Shown here piece by piece: positions 22,734-30,049 of a stretch of DNA of 35,326 bases. The notes beneath the pieces are model-generated. The model was not told where the DNA came from. It worked only from the letters and a program-made list of their open reading frames with translations, and made no database searches. Every line of letters starts with the position of its first letter. Position 1 is the stretch's first letter. This stretch comes from Oscillospiraceae bacterium. Lineage in GTDB: Bacteria; Bacillota; Clostridia; Oscillospirales; Ruminococcaceae. The DNA lies in contig JAEDJD010000021.1 in assembly GCA_016296505.1 (NCBI GenBank), forward strand, positions 1-35,326, given 5' to 3'. A program made the translations under genes and the position numbers.

Positions 22734-23585
22734 TCAACCTCCAATAAAATCCATGTCAATGTCATCATCGTCAAGGGTATCAGCCGTTTTTGCAGCAGAA
22801 GTATTGTTCTGCTCCTTTTTGTCATGATTACCTGAACTAAAAACAGACAACAGTTTAGAGATCACATCATCTTTTTTACTGCGAGTTCCATCCATTGTCG
22901 CACCTGCAATATTTTTATGCACAAAATCAATCACACCCAAAGGAGCTTCTATGTTTACAAACTCCTTCAATCTGCCCACAGGCTGCATTGACCCTTCTTT
23001 AAGATACCATACTGCCTGTGCAGGCTCCATACCGACATTTTTGGCAGCTGCAAGCTCATTGCTGCCGCCGTCACCGACATATAGGCACTCATTTGCATTA
23101 AGGCATATTTTTTCAAGGCATCTTTTGAATATTTCCAAATCGGGCTTTTTTATACCCTCATCATAAGAAAGACAGACCGCATCAAAATACGGATACAAAA
23201 CGCTTTCCTTGATAACTGTTGATTCCTCCGAATGACAGTTGCTTATGAGTCCGATTTTTATCCCATGCTCTTTCAGCGCCCTCATCATCAGGATAATTTC
23301 GGGGTGCATATGCTCAAAGGCTTCTTTTTTATAGCGTATCTTTTTGTCCATAACAAGCCTGACCTTTTCCTCGGAATAGCAGTTGTTTTCCCGAAGAATA
23401 CGCTCCACAACCTCATCAACGGTGACTTTTCCCGTAGTCCTGTCATCCTCGGTCATACGCCACATGGGAGTGAAAATATCCTCGGAAATACCCACGTCTT
23501 CCGCCATCTGTCTGCTGAAATAAACGGGACTTCCGTACAGCGTGATAAGCGTTTCATACATATCGAAAATAACAGCTTTTATCAT
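22734..23585 (-). CDS. HAD-superfamily (HAD-IA) hydrolase with acidic C-terminal tail
   Basis: The 283-residue product has motif I IFDMYETL with nucleophile Asp8, motif II LISNCHS, motif III Lys in GIKKPDLEIF and motif IV VGDGGSNEL. Position +2 of motif I is Tyr instead of the usual general-acid Asp, as in haloacid-dehalogenase-like members, so phosphatase activity is uncertain. After about residue 215 comes a low-complexity, acidic tail (NTSAAKTADTLDDDDIDMDF). GGGGAGAT precedes the ATG. It lies 19 bases after the DUF3021 gene, in operon. Confidence 0.75.
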   Translation of the reverse strand: MIKAVIFDMYETLITLYGSPVYFSRQMAEDVGISEDIFTPMWRMTEDDRTTGKVTVDEVVERILRENNCYSEEKVRLVMDKKIRYKKEAFEHMHPEIILMMRALKEHGIKIGLISNCHSEESTVIKESVLYPYFDAVCLSYDEGIKKPDLEIFKRCLEKICLNANECLYVGDGGSNELAAAKNVGMEPAQAVWYLKEGSMQPVGRLKEFVNIEAPLGVIDFVHKNIAGATMDGTRSKKDDVISKLLSVFSSGNHDKKEQNNTSAAKTADTLDDDDIDMDFIGG

Positions 23586-23604
23586 TTTTATCTCCCCAAT
23601 ACAA

Positions 23605-24063
23605 TTATTGTTCAGAGACCGACTCTTCCGAAATCTTACTCTGAAAGCTTTTCAGATCTGTGTTTATCTGCTTTGCCGTATTAAGATCAAGCAGCCACGC
23701 TATTACATATACAAGGACATAGATAATAAATACGGAGAGAGCGAAGCTTGCTGTAAGAGCAATGTTTTCTGGCTCAAGACTTTTCGCTCCAAGCCCAAGG
23801 AAAATCAGAATGATTTCGATAGATATGAGCTGCAACAGCTCTCTGAAAATATGCTGCTTAACTGTCAGCTCTTTTTTTGAATACATCAAAAGCATTGGCA
23901 CAAGTGAGATTGCTGCGTAAATTATGGGAGCAAGAAATGCTTCATATCCGAATTTTTCATCGGGACGGAAGAGCTCTCCCAAAATAAGTATTGCTAAATT
24001 TATAAGCGTTGCAATTACAAAAAACTGCGACATTACCGCTTTAAGATGTTCCTTGAAGCTCAT
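23605..24063 (-). CDS. DUF3021 family membrane protein
   Basis: The 152-residue product has four hydrophobic helices (about 15-32, 43-60, 77-94, 103-126) and a short polar tail. Size, helix number and position right after a LytTR regulator (ATGA overlap at 24060-24063) identify the DUF3021 family. These partners are thought to sit in the membrane and restrain the LytTR protein, replacing a sensor kinase. Confidence 0.8.
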   Translation of the reverse strand: MSFKEHLKAVMSQFFVIATLINLAILILGELFRPDEKFGYEAFLAPIIYAAISLVPMLLMYSKKELTVKQHIFRELLQLISIEIILIFLGLGAKSLEPENIALTASFALSVFIIYVLVYVIAWLLDLNTAKQINTDLKSFQSKISEESVSEQ

Positions 24064-24506
24064 ATTTCTTCTCCTTTCAAGGTTTTTTTCAGGTCGGCAA
24101 CATACTTTCGGGAAATGATTATTTCCTCGCCGTTTGAAAGCACTGCGCTGAAACGTCCTCCCAGCGCAGGCTTTACGGAAGCAATCTTCATCAGATTTAC
24201 AAGCGATGCTTTGGATATACGGAGAAAATGCCTCGGTTTGAGAATATCCTCCAATTCATATATCCTCTGCTTTGACTCATAGATCTTTGTTCCCGTGTAG
24301 ATAAACGTCCTGTTGTCCACCGACTCTATGTACAGTATCTCCGAAACGGATATGCCATACTGCCTGCCCTCAAGCGTACCGTTCAGCTGTCCTTGTCTTG
24401 ACCTTACAAAGTCTGCAATTTCACGGACACTGTCCGTTTCCTCGTGGCAGCGTATATCCACAAACTCGTTTTCGTTTTCGGGGATTTTGCTTATTTTAAC
24501 GTCCAT
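24060..24506 (-). CDS. LytTR-domain transcriptional regulator without receiver domain
   Basis: The 148-residue product starts at ATG 24506 (MDVKISKIPENENEF), one base after the hydrolase stop; a GTG at 24545 is possible but its ribosome site is too close. A short N-terminal region is followed by LytTR (about 55-145: ILYIESVDNRTFIYTG, LEDILKPRHFLRISKASLVN, EEIIISRKYVADLKK). With DUF3021 it forms a known two-gene regulatory unit. Its likely DNA site is the 11-base direct repeat upstream of the operon promoter. Confidence 0.82.
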   Translation of the reverse strand: MDVKISKIPENENEFVDIRCHEETDSVREIADFVRSRQGQLNGTLEGRQYGISVSEILYIESVDNRTFIYTGTKIYESKQRIYELEDILKPRHFLRISKASLVNLMKIASVKPALGGRFSAVLSNGEEIIISRKYVADLKKTLKGEEI

Positions 24507-24507
24507 A

Positions 24508-25875
24508 TTATGATATTTCGATTTGTTCGGGTACACTAAATTCACCCTTTCCTTTTAAGAAACTGTCGAAAAATTCAAGCGTTATTCTGTTGACGGTCAG
24601 CATACATTCTTCGGGGTCAATGCTGCCCGTTCCAAGCATTTTCGCAAGGGGAGGAGCAAACATAGGCAGGTCTGTGAAGTTCATGTGACCCGTTCCCACG
24701 ATATATGTTCTGTAACCGCATACCGCATTGTCATGAACGATATTGTTTGCGTATGGCTTATCCATTTCTCTTGCTTCAAGAGAAGAGAGATGATGCTCCT
24801 CATTATCGAAGGATAACAGCGGTGTTGTGTAAGGCTCGTCATTGACTATCTGCTTGTCGTTTTCAACGCCCGTTACCTCGCTGAGCATTGTTCCGTCAAG
24901 GTCGATAACTGCGCTGATGTCGCTTCTTGTTCTGCCTACGGATACCGATGCAGCACCGCCGAGAGAATGTCCCATAACGCCGATTTTTTCGATATCTGTC
25001 ATAGCAAGTGCTGTGATTATGTCCTCGCTCTGCTGTGAATACCAGTATTCGGGAAGTGCATTTGTGCCTGCTGCCAACTTTATTGAATCAATTGCAAAGT
25101 TGATATCCTCTGCACGGAGCCTGAACCATTCTGAGGAGTGTTCGTATGCAGTTTCCTCGGAAACGTCCTCGGCGTTTATTGACATAACGTCATTCATAAA
25201 TGAGAAGTCAACAATTATGGTATTTCCGTTTGTATCCGTTGTATAAAGCGAATGATGAGGGTGCTCTGTGCTTACAACAACATAGCCGTTTGAAGCAAGC
25301 TCTGCGTATGTGGAATGGTTGCTCTGATAATATCCGAATGAGCCGTGTGAGAAAATCACAAGAGGAAATTTCTCGCCCTCTGCAGCATTTTCCGGATAGT
25401 AGAAATAAACGGGAACTTCACGGTTTGAACCGTCGGTTTCAAGCTCTTCCGTTCTGTTCATATCTATAAGAATGGAATTTGCCTCCGCAATTTCATATTC
25501 TCCCGAAACGGGCAGTCCGTCATAGTCGGAAATAATAAACGAGGGTATCAGGCTGCCCGAAATAAGAATGACCGAAAGCACTGCACTGATTATGATCTTT
25601 GCGATATGCTTGCTTGCAGACTCTTTTTTTCTTACTATCAAATAACCGATAAACGCAATGATAATACGGATTATAAGCAGCACAAACAGTCCCATAAAGC
25701 GGATACTCATATCAATTCCCGAAGCGATGAGCATTACAAGGAATAATCCCAGCTGACCTGCGTTACAGATAAGTCTGCCTGTCTGCCAGCCCTTTTTGTC
25801 TGCCTTTCGGCTGATGGCTGTAATAGCAAATGCTGCCTCAAAAATGCAAAGTAAAACAAGTAAAAAAGTGTTCAT
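24508..25875 (-). CDS. Membrane-anchored alpha/beta hydrolase (PAF-acetylhydrolase / dienelactone-hydrolase-like)
   Basis: From ATG 25875 (AAAGGAG, 7 bases upstream) the product has 455 residues; the frame further right to 26091 is noise. Four hydrophobic helices (about 3-20, 40-53, 60-80, 90-115) precede an outside catalytic domain. It has oxyanion-type FSHGSFGYYQ (175-184), nucleophile elbow GHSLGG (Ser304), candidate acid Asp325 or Asp327 in VIDLDG, and His in GTGHMNFTD (about 395-403). It could release an acyl group from a lipid or peptide, but the substrate is unknown. It opens the LytTR operon. Confidence 0.8.
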   Translation of the reverse strand: MNTFLLVLLCIFEAAFAITAISRKADKKGWQTGRLICNAGQLGLFLVMLIASGIDMSIRFMGLFVLLIIRIIIAFIGYLIVRKKESASKHIAKIIISAVLSVILISGSLIPSFIISDYDGLPVSGEYEIAEANSILIDMNRTEELETDGSNREVPVYFYYPENAAEGEKFPLVIFSHGSFGYYQSNHSTYAELASNGYVVVSTEHPHHSLYTTDTNGNTIIVDFSFMNDVMSINAEDVSEETAYEHSSEWFRLRAEDINFAIDSIKLAAGTNALPEYWYSQQSEDIITALAMTDIEKIGVMGHSLGGAASVSVGRTRSDISAVIDLDGTMLSEVTGVENDKQIVNDEPYTTPLLSFDNEEHHLSSLEAREMDKPYANNIVHDNAVCGYRTYIVGTGHMNFTDLPMFAPPLAKMLGTGSIDPEECMLTVNRITLEFFDSFLKGKGEFSVPEQIEIS

Positions 25876-25904
25876 AACGATTCTCCTTTTATGTTGATAT
25901 CTTG

Positions 25905-25932
25905 AGTATATCACATTATTTCGGAAAATCAA
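25905..25932 (-). promoter_or_regulatory. Promoter of the hydrolase-LytTR operon
   Basis: Minus strand TTGATT (25932-25927), 16 bases, TATACT (25910-25905). Confidence 0.6.
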
Positions 25933-25942
25933 GCTTTTGATA

Positions 25943-25973
25943 TGTGAAATGCATTTTTGCGCTGTGAAATGCA
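25943..25973 (-). promoter_or_regulatory. Putative LytTR operator: two 11-base direct repeats, period 20
   Basis: TGTGAAATGCA occurs at 25943-25953 and 25963-25973 (plus-strand reading), starting 11 bases upstream of the -35. Perfect direct repeats about two turns apart just before a promoter fit LytTR autoregulation. Confidence 0.55.
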
Positions 25974-26173
25974 AATTGCAGTTGTCGGACGACATAATAA
26001 TTTTACCATAGTTAGCTGCGGAAATCAACCTTAGCATTTTTTCACATTCCAAATAAACAATAAGGTCAGCCGGTGATATTTGGCGAACCATATTTTCTTG
26101 ACTGTCACAATCTGCTGAACAATAAATAAATGCACAATAAAGCTAAATTGAAGTTTTTTATATCGAAAGAGAC

Positions 26174-26332
26174 ATTCCTGATGGTGCAGGAAGAAATGGC
26201 ACGACGAGCGAGAACGCAGCTCCCGTTCGGCGGAAAGAAGGGCTATAGCGCCAACCACGCATTCTCGCAGATAATCTTCTGCGCTGGCTGCGGAGAGCAG
26301 TTCGCAGAATACACTGGAACAACCGTGGCAAG
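26174..26332 (+). repeat. Fragment of a serine recombinase, duplicated at 29324
   Basis: About 159 bases nearly identical to 29324-29483. It encodes LMVQEEMARRARTQLPFGG and the zinc-ribbon start IFCAGCGEQF of a large serine recombinase. One base is missing relative to the second copy near 26313, so the frame breaks. It ends exactly where the SMC-type fragment begins. Confidence 0.85.
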
Positions 26333-26806
26333 CGTTATACACAAGCAATTAAAGACCATGACAGAAGCATTTCGAGTTTTGTTGCAGATATAAAGACATC
26401 ATCAATACGCTGGAATGCAAATTTTTCAAACTGCATTGAAAAACTTGAAAATGAAAATATAATAGAAGAAATAAAAGCCGTCATATCCTATCTTCAAAGA
26501 ATGGAGAGGTTTTCGGAAGAGGACTTTGAGCTTTTATCTCCCGAGTATTTTTCCAAGATAAGGAAAGCGTATCTTAATGCAAAGAATAGTATTGATACGA
26601 TCGCAAGTGAACTTGCCGCAGAATTAAAAAATCTTAATGAAAAGAAAAACGAACTTGAAAGTCATATAGAACAGCTTAAAAAAGGAATAATGCCTTATCC
26701 GCAGAAAGCTGAAAAACTGAAGCAGGTTATCCGTGATGAATTGAAGAAAACGTATGATTCTGATATTCCAGTGGATTTCCTTGCCGATATCACAGTATGT
26801 ATTCAA
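26333..26806 (+). pseudogene. Fragment of an SMC-type ATPase, probably Wadjet JetC-like
   Basis: An open frame of about 158 residues: IKDHDRSISSFVADIKTSS, then a long coiled coil (KNSIDTIASELAAELKNLNE, then LESHIEQLKKG), then MPYPQKAEKLKQVIRDELKK and IPVDFLADI. The run from coiled coil into this Pro-Tyr-Pro and F-A-D-(I/L) segment is, from memory, the part of JetC before its hinge. Neither ATPase half is present, and jetA, jetB and jetD are absent. The frame leaves the family at about 26806. Confidence 0.5.
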
Positions 26807-26823
26807 TGTATTCTCACTGACAT

Positions 26824-26989
26824 TTTTTAGTTCTGGCAAATAGTGCCCCAGAAATTCTGTCATATAAGGACAGTGGTTGCGGTTGTTGTAATGGCACTTG
26901 CCGTCATGCTTGATGATCGAACCGATCCAGATTGCATGGATCAGGATAATTATCATCATGTATATCAGGCTCAGAATTGCTATCATCAT
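26824..26989 (-). pseudogene. Truncated small membrane protein
   Basis: ATG 26989 lies 7 bases after AGAGGAG. MMIAILSLIYMMIIILIHAIW is a membrane helix, followed by a cysteine-bearing tail (KCHYNNRNHCPYMTEFLGHYLPELK) and then antisense of the SMC fragment. The start overlaps the 3' end of the preceding zinc-finger gene. I infer a genuine small gene cut by the junction near 26824. Confidence 0.45.
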
Positions 26990-27281
26990 TTTCGTTTCTC
27001 CTCTCACGGTAATATCGTGTTCTGCAGCGTCCGGAGCAGAATTTTCTCCTGCGCCCGGTCACCGGCTGTGTTATTTTTGTTCCGCATATAGGACAGCGGT
27101 TATTCTTTCGGCACCAGATCGGATAGTTCATCCTTGTCAGTTCAGCGGGGCCGGCAAGTCCGTGCGCCTTACCAAAAAGCTGGACCTGATTGACCTTCAA
27201 GCCCAGCGATTTTGCGATCGTTCTGTATCCGATTCCGTTCATCCTCATTGCCCTTATCTGCGCCTTTTGTGATTCTGTCAT
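26904..27281 (-). CDS. Mobile-element HTH/zinc-finger protein
   Basis: The 125-residue product has an N-terminal HTH (MTESQKAQIRAMRMNGIGYR, TIAKSLGLKVNQVQLFGK), then a zinc finger with CPIC and CSGRC, a basic stretch and an acidic tail. Such proteins are common in Firmicute prophages and ICEs and are likely DNA-binding regulators. GAGGT lies about 9 bases before the ATG. The tail overlaps the next small gene. The 440 bases upstream (27282-27722) hold no gene; they contain tandem GTAAAATGC copies (27354, 27364) and a G4-type tract. Confidence 0.65.
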   Translation of the reverse strand: MTESQKAQIRAMRMNGIGYRTIAKSLGLKVNQVQLFGKAHGLAGPAELTRMNYPIWCRKNNRCPICGTKITQPVTGRRRKFCSGRCRTRYYRERRNENDDSNSEPDIHDDNYPDPCNLDRFDHQA

Positions 27282-27648
27282 AGATAGTTACCTCATATAT
27301 TCCGAACCTATGCGGATCATAGTATCCACACGGGATCCGCCAAAACCGCAGTTGTAAAATGCGGTAAAATGCTAAAATATTGCTGTTTTATATGCTTTTT
27401 GCGTGATAAACCGCCGTTTTACAATACGATTTGTGACGAAACACCAGTATGTACCGTGCCGCTGCGCTATTTTCAGCACCGATCCGATAAACACGATTTT
27501 TCAACAGTTTCTGTGATCTCACCGATAGATACGCTGCGGATATTGTCACTCTGTCAGGGGCCCGAATGACCGGGGACCCTGCAATTTCGCGTTTTTTCTC
27601 ACGAGAGGGGCCGACGGTCTTGTGTTGCCAAAGCTGTAGAGATTCCGA

Positions 27649-27670
27649 CCCGCCCCCAGACCCCGCCCCC
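27649..27670 (-). other. G-quadruplex-type motif
   Basis: The minus strand has four G-runs of 5, 4, 5 and 3 with loops of 1, 3 and 1 bases (plus strand shows the C-runs). It lies in a gene-free, locally GC-rich stretch upstream of the toxin-antitoxin promoter. Confidence 0.6.
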
Positions 27671-27722
27671 TGTAAATACCGAATATTTCCTTTAAATCCT
27701 CATAAAACCGCACAAAAGCCCC

Positions 27723-27751
27723 TTGACTTCCCGCTGATAACGTGGTATAAT
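27723..27751 (+). promoter_or_regulatory. Toxin-antitoxin promoter
   Basis: TTGACT (27723-27728), 17 bases, TATAAT (27746-27751). Confidence 0.8.
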
Positions 27752-27804
27752 TAAAATAGAAGAAGTGTGTAAGCTATTCCTGATTTTACATGGAGGGAGA
27801 TGTC

Positions 27805-27996
27805 ATGATGAATACAAGAGAATGCGCAGTCAGCGTCCTTGCATCGCTGTCTGAAGAAAAGATGCTGGAGTTCATCAAACTGTTTGCTGATGAAAACACG
27901 CTTGCACGAATGGAGAGCGAACTGATGGCAAACGATAAAAATGCACCTCGCTTCCAGAGTGTTGATGATTTGTTTGAGGAGTTAGACAGCGAATGA
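27805..27996 (+). CDS. RelB/DinJ-type antitoxin
   Basis: The 63-residue acidic product begins MMNTRECAVSVLASLSEEK at ATG 27805, just after GGAGGGAG; the ATG at 27790 overlaps that site. Its tail (RFQSVDDLFEELDSE) is of the kind that wraps a RelE-fold toxin. The stop overlaps the toxin ATG (ATGA). It should repress its own promoter with the toxin; no clear operator palindrome was found. Confidence 0.65.
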   Translation: MMNTRECAVSVLASLSEEKMLEFIKLFADENTLARMESELMANDKNAPRFQSVDDLFEELDSE

Positions 27997-28274
27997 AATA
28001 TGAGATACAAAGAACCTCCAGTTTCAAGCGCGACTATAAGCTCGCCAAGAAGCGCGGTTACGACATTAGCAAGCTGAAGACTGTCATAACGCTGCTGGCG
28101 GATGGCAATGACCTCCCGTCAACATACAATGACCATGAGCTGACTGGGAATTGAATTGGCTATCGAGAATTACACATTGCACCCGATTGGCTACTTGTGT
28201 ATCGGATTTATGAGCAGCAATTGATCCTTTCTCTTACCCGAACCGGAACGCATAGTGATCTGTTTGGTAAATGA
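27993..28274 (+). pseudogene. YafQ-family RNase toxin with in-frame TGA at codon 54
   Basis: The frame reads MKYEIQRTSSFKRDYKLAKK, KLKTVITLLADG, HELTGN, then TGA (28152-28154), then IGYRELHIAPDWLLVYRIYE, LSLTRTGTHSDLFGK and the final TGA. Relatives carry Trp (GNW-x-GYRE) at that point, so a single TGG-to-TGA change explains the stop. The remaining 39 codons are unchanged in frame and keep the catalytic C-terminal half (HSDLF). The toxin is therefore probably silenced, or made only by stop read-through. Confidence 0.85.
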
Positions 28275-28284
28275 TGATTGAATG

Positions 28285-28322
28285 AAAGAGAAGTTTCTCA
28301 TCGGAGAGACTTCTCTTTTTTA
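28285..28322 (+). terminator. Terminator of the toxin-antitoxin unit
   Basis: AAAGAGAAGT / ACTTCTCTTT plus inner TCTC / GAGA form a near-perfect 15-base stem with loop ATCG, then a T-run. It also overlaps the end of the leftward HNH remnant. Confidence 0.9.
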
Positions 28323-28480
28323 ATACTTGTACTCCGGAGTGTGGTCTTCCTTTCGGGTCTTAATGCTGTGGTGTCTGTGACAGAGACTCTGCCAGTTGCT
28401 CTGATCCCAGAAGAGAACGCTGTCTCCTCGGTGCGGCTTGATGTGATCGACATCGGTCGCTTTGACGTACCCGCACGGCA
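28320..28480 (-). pseudogene. C-terminal remnant of an HNH endonuclease
   Basis: The leftward frame ends GYVKATDVDHIKPHRGD, FWDQSNWQSLCHRHHSIKT, HTPEYKY and TAA. DVDHI and the LCHRHHSIKT string are the core of the phage-type HNH nuclease normally encoded beside the terminase genes. Its front half is replaced at about 28480 by the oppositely oriented MuF fragment. Confidence 0.75.
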
Positions 28481-29290
28481 GTGAACGGATGCTGCCCGTG
28501 GTGCGCGAAGATTGCCGGACGCTATGTTTACGGTGATGAACCGCACGACGTTTTCCGCCGGCACGACAACTGCGACTGTACCGTGACCTTTGAGAACGGC
28601 AGAAAGCGGCAGGATGTGTGGAGTAAACGGGAATGGGAAGCGCCGGAAGCGGATGCCGGAGCCGTGGAGCGTATTGTGCTGACTGAGGAGCAGGCACGGA
28701 AATTGCAGGAGAAACATCAGCTGAAACGGTTGACAAATGGCGAAAAACATGATATCATGAACATAAGGCTGGATAATATTAAAACGGCAGTAACAGGTTC
28801 GCCTATTAGTGAAGAAGTTGCTGAGTATATATTCAGCGTTCTGGCTGAGCAAAGAGACCAGTTCAAATTTGACCGTGTCAGGGTTTTGTCTCTTGATCCT
28901 AAAATTGTGATACAGACTGATCCCGTTCAAAACGGAACTTTTTATGATATTGTAATGAATCTGAATTCTGCTTTTCTTGGTGGAAAGACTGTTGAACAGC
29001 TTGATAAAGAAATAGCAGATTCAGATGTATCAGTGATCAATTCTCTTCGTGAAGCTGTTATACATGAAATCTATCATGCAAGAACATTTGATGAAAAGAA
29101 TATAGGGGAAATAAAAGCCCAACACGAAAATCTGGAAGGTCGTCAAATCCTTGGTATTAGTCCAACTGCTATGAAAAACGGATTTGAGTGCATTGCTGAA
29201 TCTGGTGTTCTAATTGAACGAGGCAAGGTTGAAAAAATCCCAGAAGAAGCTAGAGAACTATTGCGTTTATATTTGGGGGTGTTGATATGA
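28481..29290 (+). CDS. Truncated phage MuF-type head protein with C-terminal HEXXH toxin-like domain
   Basis: The 269-codon frame opens (GTG 28481, no ribosome site) in the end of a MuF/phage-head-morphogenesis domain: NGCCPWCAKIAGRYVYGDEP, then FRRHDNCDCTVTF. A linker (VLTEEQARKLQEKHQ) leads to an unrelated domain with EAVIHEIYHAR, the HEXXH zinc-metalloprotease signature. MuF proteins with variable C-terminal toxins are a known phage-borne polymorphic toxin class, normally followed by an immunity gene. Here the stop overlaps the ATG of such a gene (29287). Most of the MuF domain is missing, so delivery with virions is no longer likely. Base use changes to AT-rich after about 28730, typical of a swapped toxin module. 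Confidence 0.65.
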   Translation: MNGCCPWCAKIAGRYVYGDEPHDVFRRHDNCDCTVTFENGRKRQDVWSKREWEAPEADAGAVERIVLTEEQARKLQEKHQLKRLTNGEKHDIMNIRLDNIKTAVTGSPISEEVAEYIFSVLAEQRDQFKFDRVRVLSLDPKIVIQTDPVQNGTFYDIVMNLNSAFLGGKTVEQLDKEIADSDVSVINSLREAVIHEIYHARTFDEKNIGEIKAQHENLEGRQILGISPTAMKNGFECIAESGVLIERGKVEKIPEEARELLRLYLGVLI

Positions 29291-29331
29291 TTAAACTCTC
29301 TGATTGTGATAAGTGCAAGAACTATTCCTGA
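29287..29331 (+). pseudogene. Beheaded immunity-gene stub
   Basis: ATG 29287 overlaps the toxin stop (ATGA) and opens MIKLSDCDKCKNY, a cysteine-pair start. It is cut at 29324 by the recombinase fragment and stops after 14 codons. Its position is that of the cognate immunity gene. Confidence 0.45.
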
Positions 29332-29996
29332 TGGTGCAGGAAGAAATGGCACGACGAGCGAGAATCCAGCTCCCGTTCGGTGGAAAGAAGGGCTATAGTG
29401 CCAACCACGCATTCTCGCAGAGAATCTTCTGCGCCGGCTGCGGAGAGCAGTTCCGGAGAATACACTGGAACAACCGTGGCAAGAAGTCGGTCGTCTGGCG
29501 CTGCGTCACACGATTGAAGGAGAAGGAAAAGTGCCGTGCCAGAACCGTCAGCGAGGAAACCTTAAAGGCAGCCTTCCTTGAAGCCCTCAATGAAATGGTC
29601 GATGACAGCGACAGCTACCTGAAAAGACTCAATGAGAATCTCGAAGCAGCGCTCAACATGACTAATCACATGACGGCGGAAGCCCTCAAAGCGAAAATGG
29701 CTGCTTTGCAGCAGGAACTGATCAACCGGACGGAGCGCCGGGAGAACTACGATGACGTGACCGAAAAAATCCTGCGCCTGCGTGAGCTTCAGGAGCAGAA
29801 AGGCATGGACGATGCAACGCAGAAGGAGCATACAAAGCGCATCCGGGAGCTTCAGAAATTCATCCGGTCTCAGCCGAGTGAGATCACGGAGTTTGATGAG
29901 TCTCTGGTGAAGAAGCTGCTGGAAAAGGTAACCGTCCACGCTGACTTCTTGGAATTCCGGTTCAAGTCGGGCGTGACGATAAGCATTGAGAAGTGA
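29324..29996 (+). pseudogene. C-terminal half of a large serine recombinase
   Basis: About 224 codons without a start of their own: LMVQEEMARRARIQLPFGG, zinc ribbon with CAGCGEQF and a later Cys pair (VVWRCVTRLKEKEKCRA), a long coiled coil (LKAKMAALQQELINRTERRE) and the terminal segment FDESLVKKLLEKVTVHADFLEFRFKSG. The catalytic resolvase domain is absent. The first 160 bases repeat at 26174. Confidence 0.8.
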
Positions 29997-30011
29997 ATAG
30001 ATATGAGCAAG

Positions 30012-30049
30012 CCCCGCATCACTGTTGATTCAGTGGTGCGGGGATTTTT
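30012..30049. terminator. Strong convergent terminator
   Basis: CCCCGCATCACTG / CAGTGGTGCGGGG, 13 pairs with one G:T, 6-base loop, then five T. It contains the stop region of the leftward NYN gene. Confidence 0.85.

Noticed and set aside
22451..22747. 98-codon rightward frame after the orphan promoter
   Set aside because: No ribosome site and antisense to the supported HTH gene from 22526 on.
25876..26091. Extension of the alpha/beta hydrolase to 26091
   Set aside because: It runs through the promoter and direct repeats; ATG 25875 has a good ribosome site.
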